DNA of 64,000 bases, taken from the NCBI RefSeq assembly GCF_014644415.1, contig NZ_BMKQ01000001.1:1726861-1790860 (forward strand). Direction: 5' to 3'. A program made the translations under genes and the position numbers. Source of the stretch: Marmoricola endophyticus. Its GTDB lineage: Bacteria > Actinomycetota > Actinomycetes > Propionibacteriales > Nocardioidaceae. Shown here in pieces: positions 17,360-25,466 of this stretch. Numbering within the stretch: the first letter of the stretch is position 1; the number at the start of each line of letters is the position of its first letter. The notes under the pieces were generated by a model. The model made no database searches and was not told where the DNA came from. It saw nothing but the letters and a program-made list of their open reading frames with translations.

Positions 17360-17911
17360 TTACTGGTGTGGCGGCGGTTCGCGGTTTTCGATGGGAATGC
17401 CACCTTTCCGGGCTGTGCGCCGGCTCCCGACCTCGCGGGACCTTCTCGGTCCTCGCGCGACCAGGGCGCCCACGAGAGCACCGAGGAACGCACCCGCGGT
17501 GTTGGTCACCACGTCGACGGCCTGGGCCGAGCGCGCCGGCAGCCAGATCGCCTGCACCACCTCGACGCCGAGCGAGACCACGAAGCCCGCCGCCGTCCAG
17601 TCCCGCCACCCCGGACGCGGCCACACGACGGAGGCCAGCAGCGTCGCCGGCACCACCATGGCGGTGTTGAGCACCGCCTCGACACGACCAGGGACGACCA
17701 GGTCGGCAGGCACGCCGACCGCGGTGAGCACGTCGGCGACCCTCGCGACCACGTCCGAGGCCATGGAGGGCTGAGGTGAGAGGGTCGCCACGGCGAGCAG
17801 GCCGAGGTAGGCCACGAGCAGCAGCGCCGCCAGCGCCCTCAGGGGTCGAGAGACGCTCAGGCGGACGTCGGCGGGGGCATCGTCGGTGGACGACCCGGAG
17901 ACGCTGCGCAC
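17360..17911 (-). CDS. VanZ-like family membrane protein
   Basis: A 183-residue protein with about four hydrophobic segments and the VanZ-like pattern: LNTAMVVPATLLASVVWP, then GVEVVQAIWLPARSAQAVDVVTNTAGAFLGAL, where ARSxQxxDVxxNTxGAxxG is the family hallmark. The basic C-terminal tail is probably cytoplasmic. The biochemical function of most VanZ-like proteins is unknown; VanZ itself gives low-level teicoplanin resistance. It lies 73 bases upstream of the dehydratase start on the same strand and is divergent from the tyrosine autokinase gene, a placement common in actinobacterial glycan loci. Confidence 0.8.
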   Translation of the reverse strand: MRSVSGSSTDDAPADVRLSVSRPLRALAALLLVAYLGLLAVATLSPQPSMASDVVARVADVLTAVGVPADLVVPGRVEAVLNTAMVVPATLLASVVWPRPGWRDWTAAGFVVSLGVEVVQAIWLPARSAQAVDVVTNTAGAFLGALVGALVARGPRRSREVGSRRTARKGGIPIENREPPPHQ

Positions 17912-18032
17912 CGTCGAATTCTAGGTCGCCGACCCCGACGGCGCCGCGGGGTGAGCCGTGCGCACGGGTCGATCGCCTAGGCTCTGCTCCCGAGTGCGCG
18001 ACCTCGGGCCGCGTGGTGCCGATCACAGACGG

Positions 18033-19742
18033 ATGGCGAACGTGGAGCTTCGGGATTACCTGCGCATCGTGCGACGCCGCTGGCGGGTGATCCTCGCCTG
18101 CCTCGTGCTCGTCGTCGCGGTCGCCGGCGTGCTCACCGCGAGAGCCACTCCGCAGTACCAGTCCTCGACGCAGCTCTTCGTCTCCTCGGCGCAGAGCTCG
18201 GGCGACGACGACTCCTCGGGCAGCGCCTACCAGGGTGGTCTGGCAGCGACCCAGCGCGTCACGTCGTACGCCCAGCTCGTCACTCAGGGCGAGCTGACGA
18301 GCCAGGTGATCGACGACCTCGACCTCGACCTCACCCCGAGCCAGCTGGCGGAGAAGATCACCGCCACGGCACAGCCCGACACCGTGCTGCTGAAGATCCA
18401 GGTCACCGACCCCGACCCGAAGCTGGCGCAGCGGATCTGCGGGGCGCTGGCCACGGACCTGCAGGCCACGATCAAGGACATCGAGACGCCGCCGGGGATG
18501 AAGCGGCCGCTGCTCAAGGGCACCATCACCGACCCGGCCTCGCTGCCCACCTCACCGGTCTCCCCGCAGGTCGAGCGCAACATCGGCCTCGCCGTCGTGC
18601 TCGGGCTGCTGCTCGGTCTGGGGCTCGCCGTGGTCCGCGAGCTGCTCGACACCTCCGTCAAGACCGCCGAGCAGGTCTCCGACACCCTCGAGGCACCCGT
18701 CGTCGGAGGGGTGTCCTTCGACTCCGCGATCGCCAAGCACCCGCTGGTGACCGACCTCAGCAGCCACGCGCCCCGCGTCGAGGCCTTCCGTGTGCTCCGC
18801 ACCAACCTGCAGTTCGTCGACATCGACTCGGGCTCCAAGGTCATCGTCTTCACCAGCTCGGTGCCCGGTGAGGGCAAGTCGACGACCTCCGTCAACGTCG
18901 CGCTCAGCATGGCCCAGGCCGGACAACGAGTCCTGCTGGTCGACGGCGACCTCCGTCGCCCGCAGGTCGCTAACCTGCTCGAGCTCGAGCCGGCCGTCGG
19001 GGTCACGACCGTCCTGCTGGGCCGGGTCGACCTGGCCGAGGCGGTGCAGCGGCACAGCAGCGGCCTGGAGGTGCTCACCAGCGGGTCGACGCCCCCCAAC
19101 CCCGCAGAGCTCCTCCAGTCCCGGGCCATGGCCGAGCTCCTGACCCGGCTCCGTGACGAGTACGACGTCGTCATCGTCGACTCGCCCCCGCTGCTCCCGG
19201 TCACCGACGCCGCCCTGATGGCCAACCAGACCGACGGAGCGATCCTCGTCGTACGACACGGGTCGACCACGCGCGACCAGCTCTCCGGTGCGGCCGAGCG
19301 TCTGCGCGCGGTCGGTGCGAGACCGCTGGGCGCGGTCCTCAACCGGGTCCCGGCCAAGGGCGGCCGGTACGGCTACGGCTACGGGTACGGCTACGGCTAC
19401 GCGCCGGACCTCACGGGCCACGCCAAGAGTCGCCGCGCGCGGCGGCGCGACCGGCGGCGCAACGAGCCCTCGACCCCGCCGCCGGAGATCTTCACCGACC
19501 CGCAGCCCGAGCCTGCCCCGGAGTCCGCGTCCTGGAGCGCCCCGGAGCCGCAGACGGCTCAGGAGCCCTCGCCCCAGTACGCCGAACCGCAGCAGCTCGC
19601 GCCTCGCATGCCTCCGCCCCCCTCGCCGCGGCCCGACGATGAGCGGCGGCGTCAGGACTGGGACGCACGCTGGCCCCCCGACGAGACCGAGTGGGACGCT
19701 CCCGCTCAGCCCGAGGAGGAGTACTGGGGCCCGCGGAGCTGA
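18033..19742 (+). CDS. Polysaccharide co-polymerase / bacterial tyrosine autokinase (Wzz-Wzc type)
   Basis: A 569-residue inner-membrane protein that controls polymer length and export. The N-terminus is a Wzz-type chain-length domain between two membrane helices (about 18-38 and 190-210). The cytoplasmic kinase domain has Walker A in SSVPGEGKSTT (about 275), Walker A' LLVDGDLRRP (about 302) and Walker B VVIVDSPPLL. Just after it is an alternating Tyr-Gly tract (six Tyr, encoded at about 19369-19402) that fits the autophosphorylated tyrosine cluster of BY-kinases. A Pro/Glu-rich tail of about 110 residues follows. The ATG at 18033 starts the typical MANVELRDYL. The likely cognate phosphatase is the LMW-PTP at 23775. 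Confidence 0.9.
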   Translation: MANVELRDYLRIVRRRWRVILACLVLVVAVAGVLTARATPQYQSSTQLFVSSAQSSGDDDSSGSAYQGGLAATQRVTSYAQLVTQGELTSQVIDDLDLDLTPSQLAEKITATAQPDTVLLKIQVTDPDPKLAQRICGALATDLQATIKDIETPPGMKRPLLKGTITDPASLPTSPVSPQVERNIGLAVVLGLLLGLGLAVVRELLDTSVKTAEQVSDTLEAPVVGGVSFDSAIAKHPLVTDLSSHAPRVEAFRVLRTNLQFVDIDSGSKVIVFTSSVPGEGKSTTSVNVALSMAQAGQRVLLVDGDLRRPQVANLLELEPAVGVTTVLLGRVDLAEAVQRHSSGLEVLTSGSTPPNPAELLQSRAMAELLTRLRDEYDVVIVDSPPLLPVTDAALMANQTDGAILVVRHGSTTRDQLSGAAERLRAVGARPLGAVLNRVPAKGGRYGYGYGYGYGYAPDLTGHAKSRRARRRDRRRNEPSTPPPEIFTDPQPEPAPESASWSAPEPQTAQEPSPQYAEPQQLAPRMPPPPSPRPDDERRRQDWDARWPPDETEWDAPAQPEEEYWGPRS

Positions 19743-19769
19743 CCGGAGGATCCGGGCGTCCCCACCGGG

Positions 19770-20726
19770 CTACGAGCGGCCCAGGTTCGGCCTCACGTGC
19801 ATGCCCACCTCGGGGTCGACGAGCATCTCCTGCGCGACGGGCATCCCCTCGGCGTCCAGAGCGGCATCGAGGGGCACGTTGCGCTTGACCAGTCCGAGGG
19901 CGATCGGCCCCAGCTCGTGGTGCCGGGCCGCACTGCCGACGAAGCCGGACGCACGACCGTCGTAGGTCAGCGGCGTGCCGGGCTCCGGCAACCGGTTCTC
20001 CGACCCGTCCAGGTGCAGCAGCGTCAGCCTGCGCGGCGGGCGGCCCAGCGTGTGCACCCGGGCCACCGTCTCCTGACCCCGGTAGCAGCCCTTGTCGAGA
20101 TGGACCGCCGAGTGCGCGGTGTCGCCCACCCAGCCCAGCTCGTTGGGGATGCTCCGCGCGTCGGTGTCCACGCCGAGGCGCGGCTCACCCCGCTCGATGC
20201 GCAGCGCCTCGTGGGCCCAGAGACCGCACGCCGAGCCCGCCGCCTGCGCGTACGTCGTCAGCTCGGTGCGCGGCAGCAGGGAGTACTCCCCACGCCGCCA
20301 GACGGTCGCCACCTCGTCGGTGACGTCGGCGACCTCCACCCGCATCATGAAGCGCATCCGGTTCAGGAAGTCCACCAGCGCCGGCGCCGAACCGGGCTCG
20401 ACGTGAGCGGTGAACACCTCCCCGTCGTCGCTGCCCTGCATCGCGTGCTCGACGTGACCCTGGGGCGACAGCACGAGTGCCCACACCGAGCGTCCCGGCT
20501 CGAGGCCCTCGAACTGCTGCGTCGTCAGCGAGTGCAGGTACGCCAGCCGGTCCGGGCCACCGACCCGGACGACACCACGGTGCGAGAGGTCGACGTACCC
20601 CTCCCCCGCGACCAGTGCCCGTTGCTCGGTGTGGAAGGACCCGTAGTGCGCCGCGACGCCGGCGTCGCGGCCGTCTGCGGCGACGGCCCCCTCCAGGGAC
20701 AGCAGCGGGCTCGCGTCGGTGCTCAT
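19770..20726 (-). CDS. ygfZ: YgfZ/GcvT-type folate-binding protein
   Basis: A 318-residue protein of the YgfZ family, a folate-dependent helper in assembly or repair of Fe-S proteins. The family signature K-G-C-Y-x-G-Q-E is present as DKGCYRGQETVAR, including the essential Cys. The rest matches the GcvT-like fold (HRGVVRVGGPDRLAYLHSLTTQ near residue 55). The ATG at 20726 is preferred over an ATG six codons upstream. It is the last gene of a minus-strand group with a cupin, a Fur-type regulator and a nitrobindin-like protein, an arrangement seen in many actinobacteria. Confidence 0.88.
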   Translation of the reverse strand: MSTDASPLLSLEGAVAADGRDAGVAAHYGSFHTEQRALVAGEGYVDLSHRGVVRVGGPDRLAYLHSLTTQQFEGLEPGRSVWALVLSPQGHVEHAMQGSDDGEVFTAHVEPGSAPALVDFLNRMRFMMRVEVADVTDEVATVWRRGEYSLLPRTELTTYAQAAGSACGLWAHEALRIERGEPRLGVDTDARSIPNELGWVGDTAHSAVHLDKGCYRGQETVARVHTLGRPPRRLTLLHLDGSENRLPEPGTPLTYDGRASGFVGSAARHHELGPIALGLVKRNVPLDAALDAEGMPVAQEMLVDPEVGMHVRPNLGRS

Positions 20727-20778
20727 GACGGGTCCAACGAGCACCGACCGGTGAGGATTCCGGCCGACGACGTGCCGA

Positions 20779-21141
20779 TCAGGAGACGGCGGTCCCGCGA
20801 CGGCCGTAGTCGTCCTCGTACCGGACGATGTCGTCCTCGCCGGTGTAGGAGCCCATCTGCACCTCGACGATCACCAGGTCGACGTCGCCCTCGTTGGCGA
20901 TCCGGTGCTTGGCGCCCTTCGGGACGTCGATCGACTCCTCGGTACGGACGACGACCGTGTCGTCCCCGACGGTGCACGTCGCGGTGCCGGCGATGACCAC
21001 CCAGTGCTCCGAGCGGTGCTCGTGCGTCTGGAGCGAGAGCCGCGAGTGCGGGTTCACGTGGATCCGCTTGATCTTGTAGCCGTCCTCCACGTCGATGACG
21101 TGCCACTCGCCCCACGGGCGGACCTCCGAGTCCAGTGACAT
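20779..21141 (-). CDS. Cupin protein like the C-terminal domain of type II phosphomannose isomerase
   Basis: A 120-residue single-domain cupin. It begins EVRPWGEWHVID, then HVNPHSRLSLQTHEHRSEHWVVIAGTA, with the His-x-His and Glu metal ligands, and VPKGAKHRI as second cupin motif. This is the pattern of the isomerase domain of bifunctional mannose-1-phosphate guanylyltransferase/mannose-6-phosphate isomerase, here without the nucleotidyltransferase half. It could supply mannose-6-phosphate for glycan donors, or serve another sugar-phosphate role. It sits between the Fur gene and ygfZ on the same strand. Confidence 0.75.
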   Translation of the reverse strand: MSLDSEVRPWGEWHVIDVEDGYKIKRIHVNPHSRLSLQTHEHRSEHWVVIAGTATCTVGDDTVVVRTEESIDVPKGAKHRIANEGDVDLVIVEVQMGSYTGEDDIVRYEDDYGRRGTAVS

Positions 21142-21194
21142 CGCGCTCGAGCCTCTCGTTGCCGGGTTCCTACTTCGCGAACGGGCTCATGGTC

Positions 21195-21659
21195 TCAGAT
21201 GTCGGCGCAGTCCGGGCAGGTTCCGAACACGGTGAGGTGACCCACATCGAGGGCGAACCCGTCGTACCTCTCGGCCAGTAGCGCCGCGAAGGCAGTGACG
21301 TCGTCCGCGCTCGCGGTCAGCACCCGGCCGCACCGGTGGCAGACCAGGTGGAAGTGCTCGTGCCCGCTGGTCGAGTGGTAGGTCGGGGTGCGGCTCTCGA
21401 TGTGAGCGTGCCGGATGACGCCGAGCTCGTCGAGCAGCTCGAGCGTGCGGTAGACGGTGGAGAGGTTGACCGCCTCCGACTGCCTGCGCACCTCGGCGTA
21501 GACCTGCTCGGGCGTCGCGTGGCCCAGCGCCTCCACGGCCGCCAGGACCAGCTCGCGCTGCGGGGTGAGTCGGTACCCCCGGGCACGGAGATCCGCCTTC
21601 CAGCCCGCGGCTCCGTGCGCGGCCGGGGCCGGCACGGGCACGTCCCCGGCGTCCGCCAC
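21195..21659 (-). CDS. Fur-family metal-responsive repressor (Zur-like)
   Basis: A 154-residue DNA-binding regulator. The winged helix lies at about 20-85 (GYRLTPQRELVLAAVEAL, STVYRTLELLDELGVI), followed by the metal/dimer domain with HEHFHLVCHRCG and a second Cys pair near the end (CPDC), which together make the structural zinc site. Both Cys pairs are intact. Actinobacterial members in this neighbourhood are usually Zur (FurB), though no Zur-type operator is visible in the short spacers here. It starts with GTG two bases after the stop of the upstream nitrobindin-like gene, so they are co-transcribed. Confidence 0.82.
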   Translation of the reverse strand: MADAGDVPVPAPAAHGAAGWKADLRARGYRLTPQRELVLAAVEALGHATPEQVYAEVRRQSEAVNLSTVYRTLELLDELGVIRHAHIESRTPTYHSTSGHEHFHLVCHRCGRVLTASADDVTAFAALLAERYDGFALDVGHLTVFGTCPDCADI

Positions 21660-21661
21660 GG

Positions 21662-22162
21662 CTACTGCCTGACCAGCTGCGCGTGCATGAAGGGCTGCAG
21701 CTCGTGACCGCCGGCGGTCTTGTCGTGGGCGTAGAGCAGGTCGCCGTTGACGTAGCCGTAGAGGCGCTTGCCGCCGGCGTACTCCTCTGCGGTGGCCGTG
21801 CGCGCGACCGCGTCGGTGACGATCTCGAAGCGGGGTTGCTCGGGGTGCAGCTCGCCGTACCAGACGTCGACCACCCCGGTGCTGTGGCTCAGCACGACCT
21901 CGAGCTTCCCGTCGGGCTGCGGACGCAGGAAGCCGGTCTCCTGCTCGAACTCCCGGACCAGCTCCCCCTGCTCGTCGACCACCCAGGTGCGGCTCATGTA
22001 GTGGATGAAGGGTCGCCCGTCCTGCTGGAAGATCAGCTCCTGACCGAACTGGAAGGGCTCGATGTCGGCGTACTCGCCGTGACCGTTGCCGGCCCAGCGG
22101 CCGAGGATCCAGGCGAGCCGAGCGACGTCGGGATGCAGGTTCTCAGGGATCTCGAACGGCAT
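21662..22162 (-). CDS. Nitrobindin-like heme-binding beta-barrel protein (FABP family)
   Basis: A 166-residue all-beta protein of the THAP4/nitrobindin group. It has the GxWxGxG signature (LGRWAGNGHGEY near residue 20) and ends with PFMHAQLVRQ, where the His is the predicted heme-iron ligand. Nitrobindins bind ferric heme and scavenge or isomerise peroxynitrite. The ATG at 22162 fits the family start; the longer frame upstream is a shadow. It heads the nitrobindin-Fur-cupin-ygfZ group and is divergent from the DsrE-like gene. Confidence 0.85.
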   Translation of the reverse strand: MPFEIPENLHPDVARLAWILGRWAGNGHGEYADIEPFQFGQELIFQQDGRPFIHYMSRTWVVDEQGELVREFEQETGFLRPQPDGKLEVVLSHSTGVVDVWYGELHPEQPRFEIVTDAVARTATAEEYAGGKRLYGYVNGDLLYAHDKTAGGHELQPFMHAQLVRQ

Positions 22163-22223
22163 CGGGCCATCGTAGGACGTCGGACGCGGTGGCTCGGTCG
22201 AGCCCGCTGGGTAGGTTGCGGGC

Positions 22224-22580
22224 ATGACACGTCCACTGGTGGTGAAGCTGACCGCCGGGCTCGAGGCACCCGAGCGCGCGAACCAGGCGTTCACCGTCGC
22301 CGCGGCCGCCGTGGCCGCCGGCGCGCCGGTCTCGATGTGGCTGACCGGCGAGGCGGTCTGGTTCGCCGTCCCGGGTCGGGCCGAGGAGCTCCGGCTGGAG
22401 CTGGCGACGCCGCTCCCGGACCTGCTCGGCGTGCTCGGGGGGAGTCTCACCGTCTGCACCCAGTGCGCGCAGCGCCGTGACCTGGTCGGCGCCGACCTGC
22501 TCCCCGAGGTCCGGGTTGCGGGCGCGGCCACCTTCGTGGAGGAGGCGCTGGCCGACGACGCGCAGGCGATCGTCTACTGA
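22224..22580 (+). CDS. DsrE/DsrF-like family protein
   Basis: A 118-residue small alpha/beta protein starting MTRPLVVKLTAG, with a second strand AGAPVSMWLTGEAVWF and the cysteine-bearing LTVCTQCAQRRDL. DsrE-like proteins carry or sense persulfide sulfur; the CTQCAQR pair may be the functional site. It is read divergently from the nitrobindin-like gene, with 61 bases between them, a pairing often seen in actinobacteria. The exact role is not known. Confidence 0.75.
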   Translation: MTRPLVVKLTAGLEAPERANQAFTVAAAAVAAGAPVSMWLTGEAVWFAVPGRAEELRLELATPLPDLLGVLGGSLTVCTQCAQRRDLVGADLLPEVRVAGAATFVEEALADDAQAIVY

Positions 22581-22602
22581 GACGGCTCCGACGGCCAGGG
22601 GC

Positions 22603-23709
22603 TCAGCGGACCCCGGTCTTGGAGTTGAGGGTCTGCGCGCCGTCGCCGTACTTCGCCACGTAGGTGTCGAGCTCGTCGGCAGTGACCGCGCCGAAGAGCT
22701 CCTTGGTGCGGTCCACGTCCGGGATGATGACCGAACCGGCGTCGTTGGAGGCGAACCGCTTCTTCGGAGCGGTGATGAAGGTGATGTCGTCGGAGCGAAG
22801 GCCTCGCAGCGACCAGGCGAGCCCTCTGATCTGCGAGTTGGTGAACTGGCTGTCCACCGTGAGATTCGTGGTCACGGCGCGCAGCAGGTCACGGAACCGC
22901 AGCGGCTTGGTCAGGTTCCCCTTGGCCCCCGCCTGGTCCAGCGCGGCCCGCAGGAAGTTCTGCTGGCGCTGGATCCGGTCGTAGTCGCCGTTCTTGAGGC
23001 CGTACCGGGTGCGGACGTACTTGAGCGCGCGATCACCCTCCAGCGTGGTGTAGCCCTTCTGCCACACCGTGCCCTTCGAGGTCCGCGTCGTCTCCGGGAC
23101 GTAGACCCGGACACCGCCCAGCGCGGTGGAGAGGTCGCGGAAGCCGTTCCAGTCGATGAGGGCCACGTGCTCCATCCGCAGGCCGGTGAACTGCTCGACG
23201 GTCTGGACGGCGAGCGACGGACCGCCGTAAGAGAAGGCGGCGTTGATCTTCTGCTTGCCGTAGCCCTGGACCGGCACGTAGCTGTCGCGCGGGATCGACA
23301 CGAGATAGGCGTGCTTCCGGTCCGCCGTCAGGTGCAGCACGATCAGCGTGTCGGACCGGTGCGAGCCGGGCTTCCACTTGCCGCTGGCGACCTCCTCGGC
23401 GATCGAGTCGCCGTTGTCGCCGTTGTCCACGCCCGCGAGCAGGATGTTCATCGAGTCGTTGCTGGGAGCGGCGGGACGCCCCGCGGCCGGCGGGTCGATC
23501 GTGATGCGCGGGATCGAGCCGAGCTGGTGGTTGAGGTACAGCGCGGCGCCGCCGACGACCACGAGCAGCAGCACGAGCAGACCGGCGAACGCGCTCAGCG
23601 CCTTGTGACGTCGAGGCCAGCTCCTACGTCGGCGGACGGCGCGACCCTCGGCGGGAGCGTCGTGGTCGGTGCTCGAGAACAGGGGTCCGTCGTTGTCCAG
23701 GCGGGTCAT
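22603..23709 (-). CDS. LytR-CpsA-Psr (LCP) family glycopolymer ligase
   Basis: A 368-residue membrane-anchored enzyme that attaches lipid-linked glycopolymers to peptidoglycan outside the cell. It has a cytoplasmic, charged N-terminus, one membrane helix at about 45-68, then the LCP domain with NILLAGVDNGD, SDTLIVLHL and IPRDSYVPV, which holds the conserved Arg residues that bind the pyrophosphate, and RYGLKNGDYDRIQRQQ later in the domain. The ATG at 23709 has GGAAGGAG at the right distance. The nearby glycan locus makes attachment of that glycan to the wall the natural proposal. Confidence 0.88.
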   Translation of the reverse strand: MTRLDNDGPLFSSTDHDAPAEGRAVRRRRSWPRRHKALSAFAGLLVLLLVVVGGAALYLNHQLGSIPRITIDPPAAGRPAAPSNDSMNILLAGVDNGDNGDSIAEEVASGKWKPGSHRSDTLIVLHLTADRKHAYLVSIPRDSYVPVQGYGKQKINAAFSYGGPSLAVQTVEQFTGLRMEHVALIDWNGFRDLSTALGGVRVYVPETTRTSKGTVWQKGYTTLEGDRALKYVRTRYGLKNGDYDRIQRQQNFLRAALDQAGAKGNLTKPLRFRDLLRAVTTNLTVDSQFTNSQIRGLAWSLRGLRSDDITFITAPKKRFASNDAGSVIIPDVDRTKELFGAVTADELDTYVAKYGDGAQTLNSKTGVR

Positions 23710-23774
23710 CGAGCGCTCCTTCCGGCGAGCCGCGAACATCGTAGGCGACATGCCCCAGCCGGGCGCCGAACCTC

Positions 23775-24329
23775 GTGAATAGGATGTCCTGCGTGGCTTT
23801 CGTCGTGCTCACCGTCTGCGTGGGCAACGTCTGCCGCTCGCCCATGGCCGAGCGGATGCTCGCCCTGCACCTGACGTCGGCGGCCGGTGACTTCGAGGTG
23901 CACAGCGCCGGAACGCGCGCCCTGCAAGGCACCGGGATGCACCCCCAGAGCCGTGCCGATCTGGAGGCGGCCGGGGGCACGGGCGACGGGTTCGTCGCTC
24001 GCCAGCTGAACGACCCGATGATCCGCGACGCCGACCTCGTCCTCACCGCGACGACCGACGTTCGCGCGCGCGTGCTCGAGGACGTCCCCGGCGCGCTGAG
24101 ACGCACGTTCACCATCCTCGACTTCGCGGCGCTGGTCGACTCTGCGCCGCGGCTGCTGCCCGCGTCGGACCTGGTGCGGGACGCGTCGGACCGGCGCTCG
24201 ACGCTGCGGGACGTCGAGCACGACGTGCCGGACCCGATCAACCAGGGGCCCGAGATCTTCGCGATGGTCAGCGACCAGCTGCTCCGAGCCACCAGGACGA
24301 TCGCAGCGGGGCTGACGGCGTCCCGCTGA
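23775..24329 (+). CDS. Low-molecular-weight protein tyrosine phosphatase
   Basis: Up to 184 residues. The active-site loop CVGNVCRS (Cys-x5-Arg-Ser) lies near the N-terminus, and the general-acid Asp is in DVPDPINQ near residue 155. The start is uncertain: GTG at 23775, ATG at 23784 and GTG at 23793 are all in frame, and the last gives the most typical family N-terminus. In glycan loci such enzymes dephosphorylate the Wzc-type tyrosine kinase; here the kinase is encoded 4 kb upstream. It is divergent from the LCP gene, with 65 bases between. Confidence 0.85.
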   Translation: MNRMSCVAFVVLTVCVGNVCRSPMAERMLALHLTSAAGDFEVHSAGTRALQGTGMHPQSRADLEAAGGTGDGFVARQLNDPMIRDADLVLTATTDVRARVLEDVPGALRRTFTILDFAALVDSAPRLLPASDLVRDASDRRSTLRDVEHDVPDPINQGPEIFAMVSDQLLRATRTIAAGLTASR

Positions 24330-24334
24330 GCGGG

Positions 24335-25075
24335 TCAGCCGCGGCGAGGTCCCCACAGGTAGACCGAGGCGACGGCGGTCAGGTCCGCCGGACCTGGCGT
24401 GACCGCGGACAGCCGCAGTCGTACGGCCCTGCCGCTCGCCGGCGGCACGTCGATGATCTGCGCCACCGACTGCGTGTCACCGGTCAGGTCCTGGTGGACC
24501 GTGGCTCCGTCGGCGAAGATCCAGTCGACCGCGTCGATCCGGTTGAGGGTGACCCCGGATACCGACCCGGTCGGCATCAGTCCGACCCGCGTGACGATGC
24601 TGCCCTCGGGGAGGGTCAGGTCCAGCTCCTCGCCCGTGGCCGTACCGCTGCACGCCCAGCTGGTCGAGGTGTCGCGGTCCAGGGCGTTGCCGGGGACGAA
24701 CGAGACGGTCTTGCCGCCGGCGTCGGAGACGGTCGGCGGCCGGCAGGTGCTGGTGGCGAGCTGGGGGGTCAGCGGCGAGATGCCCGATCCCGTCGCCGGC
24801 GCCGACGTCGTCGTCCGAGCGGGGGTGGACGACGGGCGCCGGTGCCCGTCGGCGCGGCCGAGCGCATAGGCGCCGACCGCGATCACGAGCACGAGCAGCA
24901 GCGCCGCCGCGAGGCTCCACGCGTGACGGCGCCACCACGGGCCGCCGGGGGCCCCGCCTCCGCCCGCCCCCTCGTCGCCGTCGTCCCGGTCGCCGTGGGA
25001 CGCGCTACGGAAGGCCTTCTCGTAGACGTCGGCGTACTCGGGCGGAACCTCGAAGCGCGGGCCCGGCTCAGACAT
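24335..25075 (-). CDS. Single-pass membrane protein with discoidin-like extracellular domain
   Basis: A 246-residue protein. The first 45 residues are acidic and glycine-rich, a membrane helix lies at about 50-73 (WSLAAALLLVLVIAVGAYALG), a Ser/Thr/Pro linker follows, and the C-terminal 130 residues look like a galactose-binding/discoidin beta-sandwich (GNALDRDTSTSWACSG, VTRVGLMPTG, SGRAVRLRLSAV). The fold suggests carbohydrate or surface binding outside the cell. The pattern DxxxxTSWxC is typical of actinobacterial proteins annotated with an NADase-type glycan-binding or F5/8-type domain. It ends five bases from the convergent phosphatase gene. Confidence 0.65.
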   Translation of the reverse strand: MSEPGPRFEVPPEYADVYEKAFRSASHGDRDDGDEGAGGGGAPGGPWWRRHAWSLAAALLLVLVIAVGAYALGRADGHRRPSSTPARTTTSAPATGSGISPLTPQLATSTCRPPTVSDAGGKTVSFVPGNALDRDTSTSWACSGTATGEELDLTLPEGSIVTRVGLMPTGSVSGVTLNRIDAVDWIFADGATVHQDLTGDTQSVAQIIDVPPASGRAVRLRLSAVTPGPADLTAVASVYLWGPRRG

Positions 25076-25169
25076 GACTCCAGGACGTGAGGCGGCAGGA
25101 CCGCCCAGTATTCCAGAGCCGCCCGAACCGGGCCCGCGATCGCTCGAGCACGATCGGTGCGAGGCGTTC

Positions 25170-25466
25170 TTAGATCTCGACCTCGAGCTCCGCGACGACG
25201 CCGGTCTGCGCCGTCACAGTGCGGTCGACGGCGTCGGACTGCGGCGCGAGCACGCGGACGGTCCACTCCCCCGGGCCCGCGAAGAACCGGAACTGCCCGG
25301 TCGCCGAGGTCGGGACCTCGGCGGTGAACTCGCCGGTGCGGTCCAGCAGCCGGACGTACGCCGGGGAGGCCGGCTCACCGCTCTTGGTCACGACGCCCTG
25401 GATGATGGCCTCCTTGGCGACGTCGATGCCGTCCAGCGAGAGCCCACCGGCGGTGGCGCCGCACAT
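25170..25466 (-). CDS. DUF1416 family protein
   Basis: A 98-residue protein beginning MCGATAGG and continuing as an Ig-like/transthyretin-like beta domain (GVVTKSGEPASPAYVRLLD, GQFRFFAGPGEWTVRVL). DUF1416 proteins are encoded next to a thiosulfate sulfurtransferase across actinobacteria; the conserved N-terminal Cys suggests a sulfur-carrying or sensing role, but this is unproven. The ATG overlaps the stop of the sulfurtransferase gene (TGATG), so both proteins are made from one message. Confidence 0.88.
   Translation of the reverse strand: MCGATAGGLSLDGIDVAKEAIIQGVVTKSGEPASPAYVRLLDRTGEFTAEVPTSATGQFRFFAGPGEWTVRVLAPQSDAVDRTVTAQTGVVAELEVEI

Noticed and set aside
19369-19402. Tandem GGCTAC-type repeat considered as a stand-alone repeat element
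   Set aside because: It is in frame inside the autokinase gene and encodes the Tyr-Gly tract.
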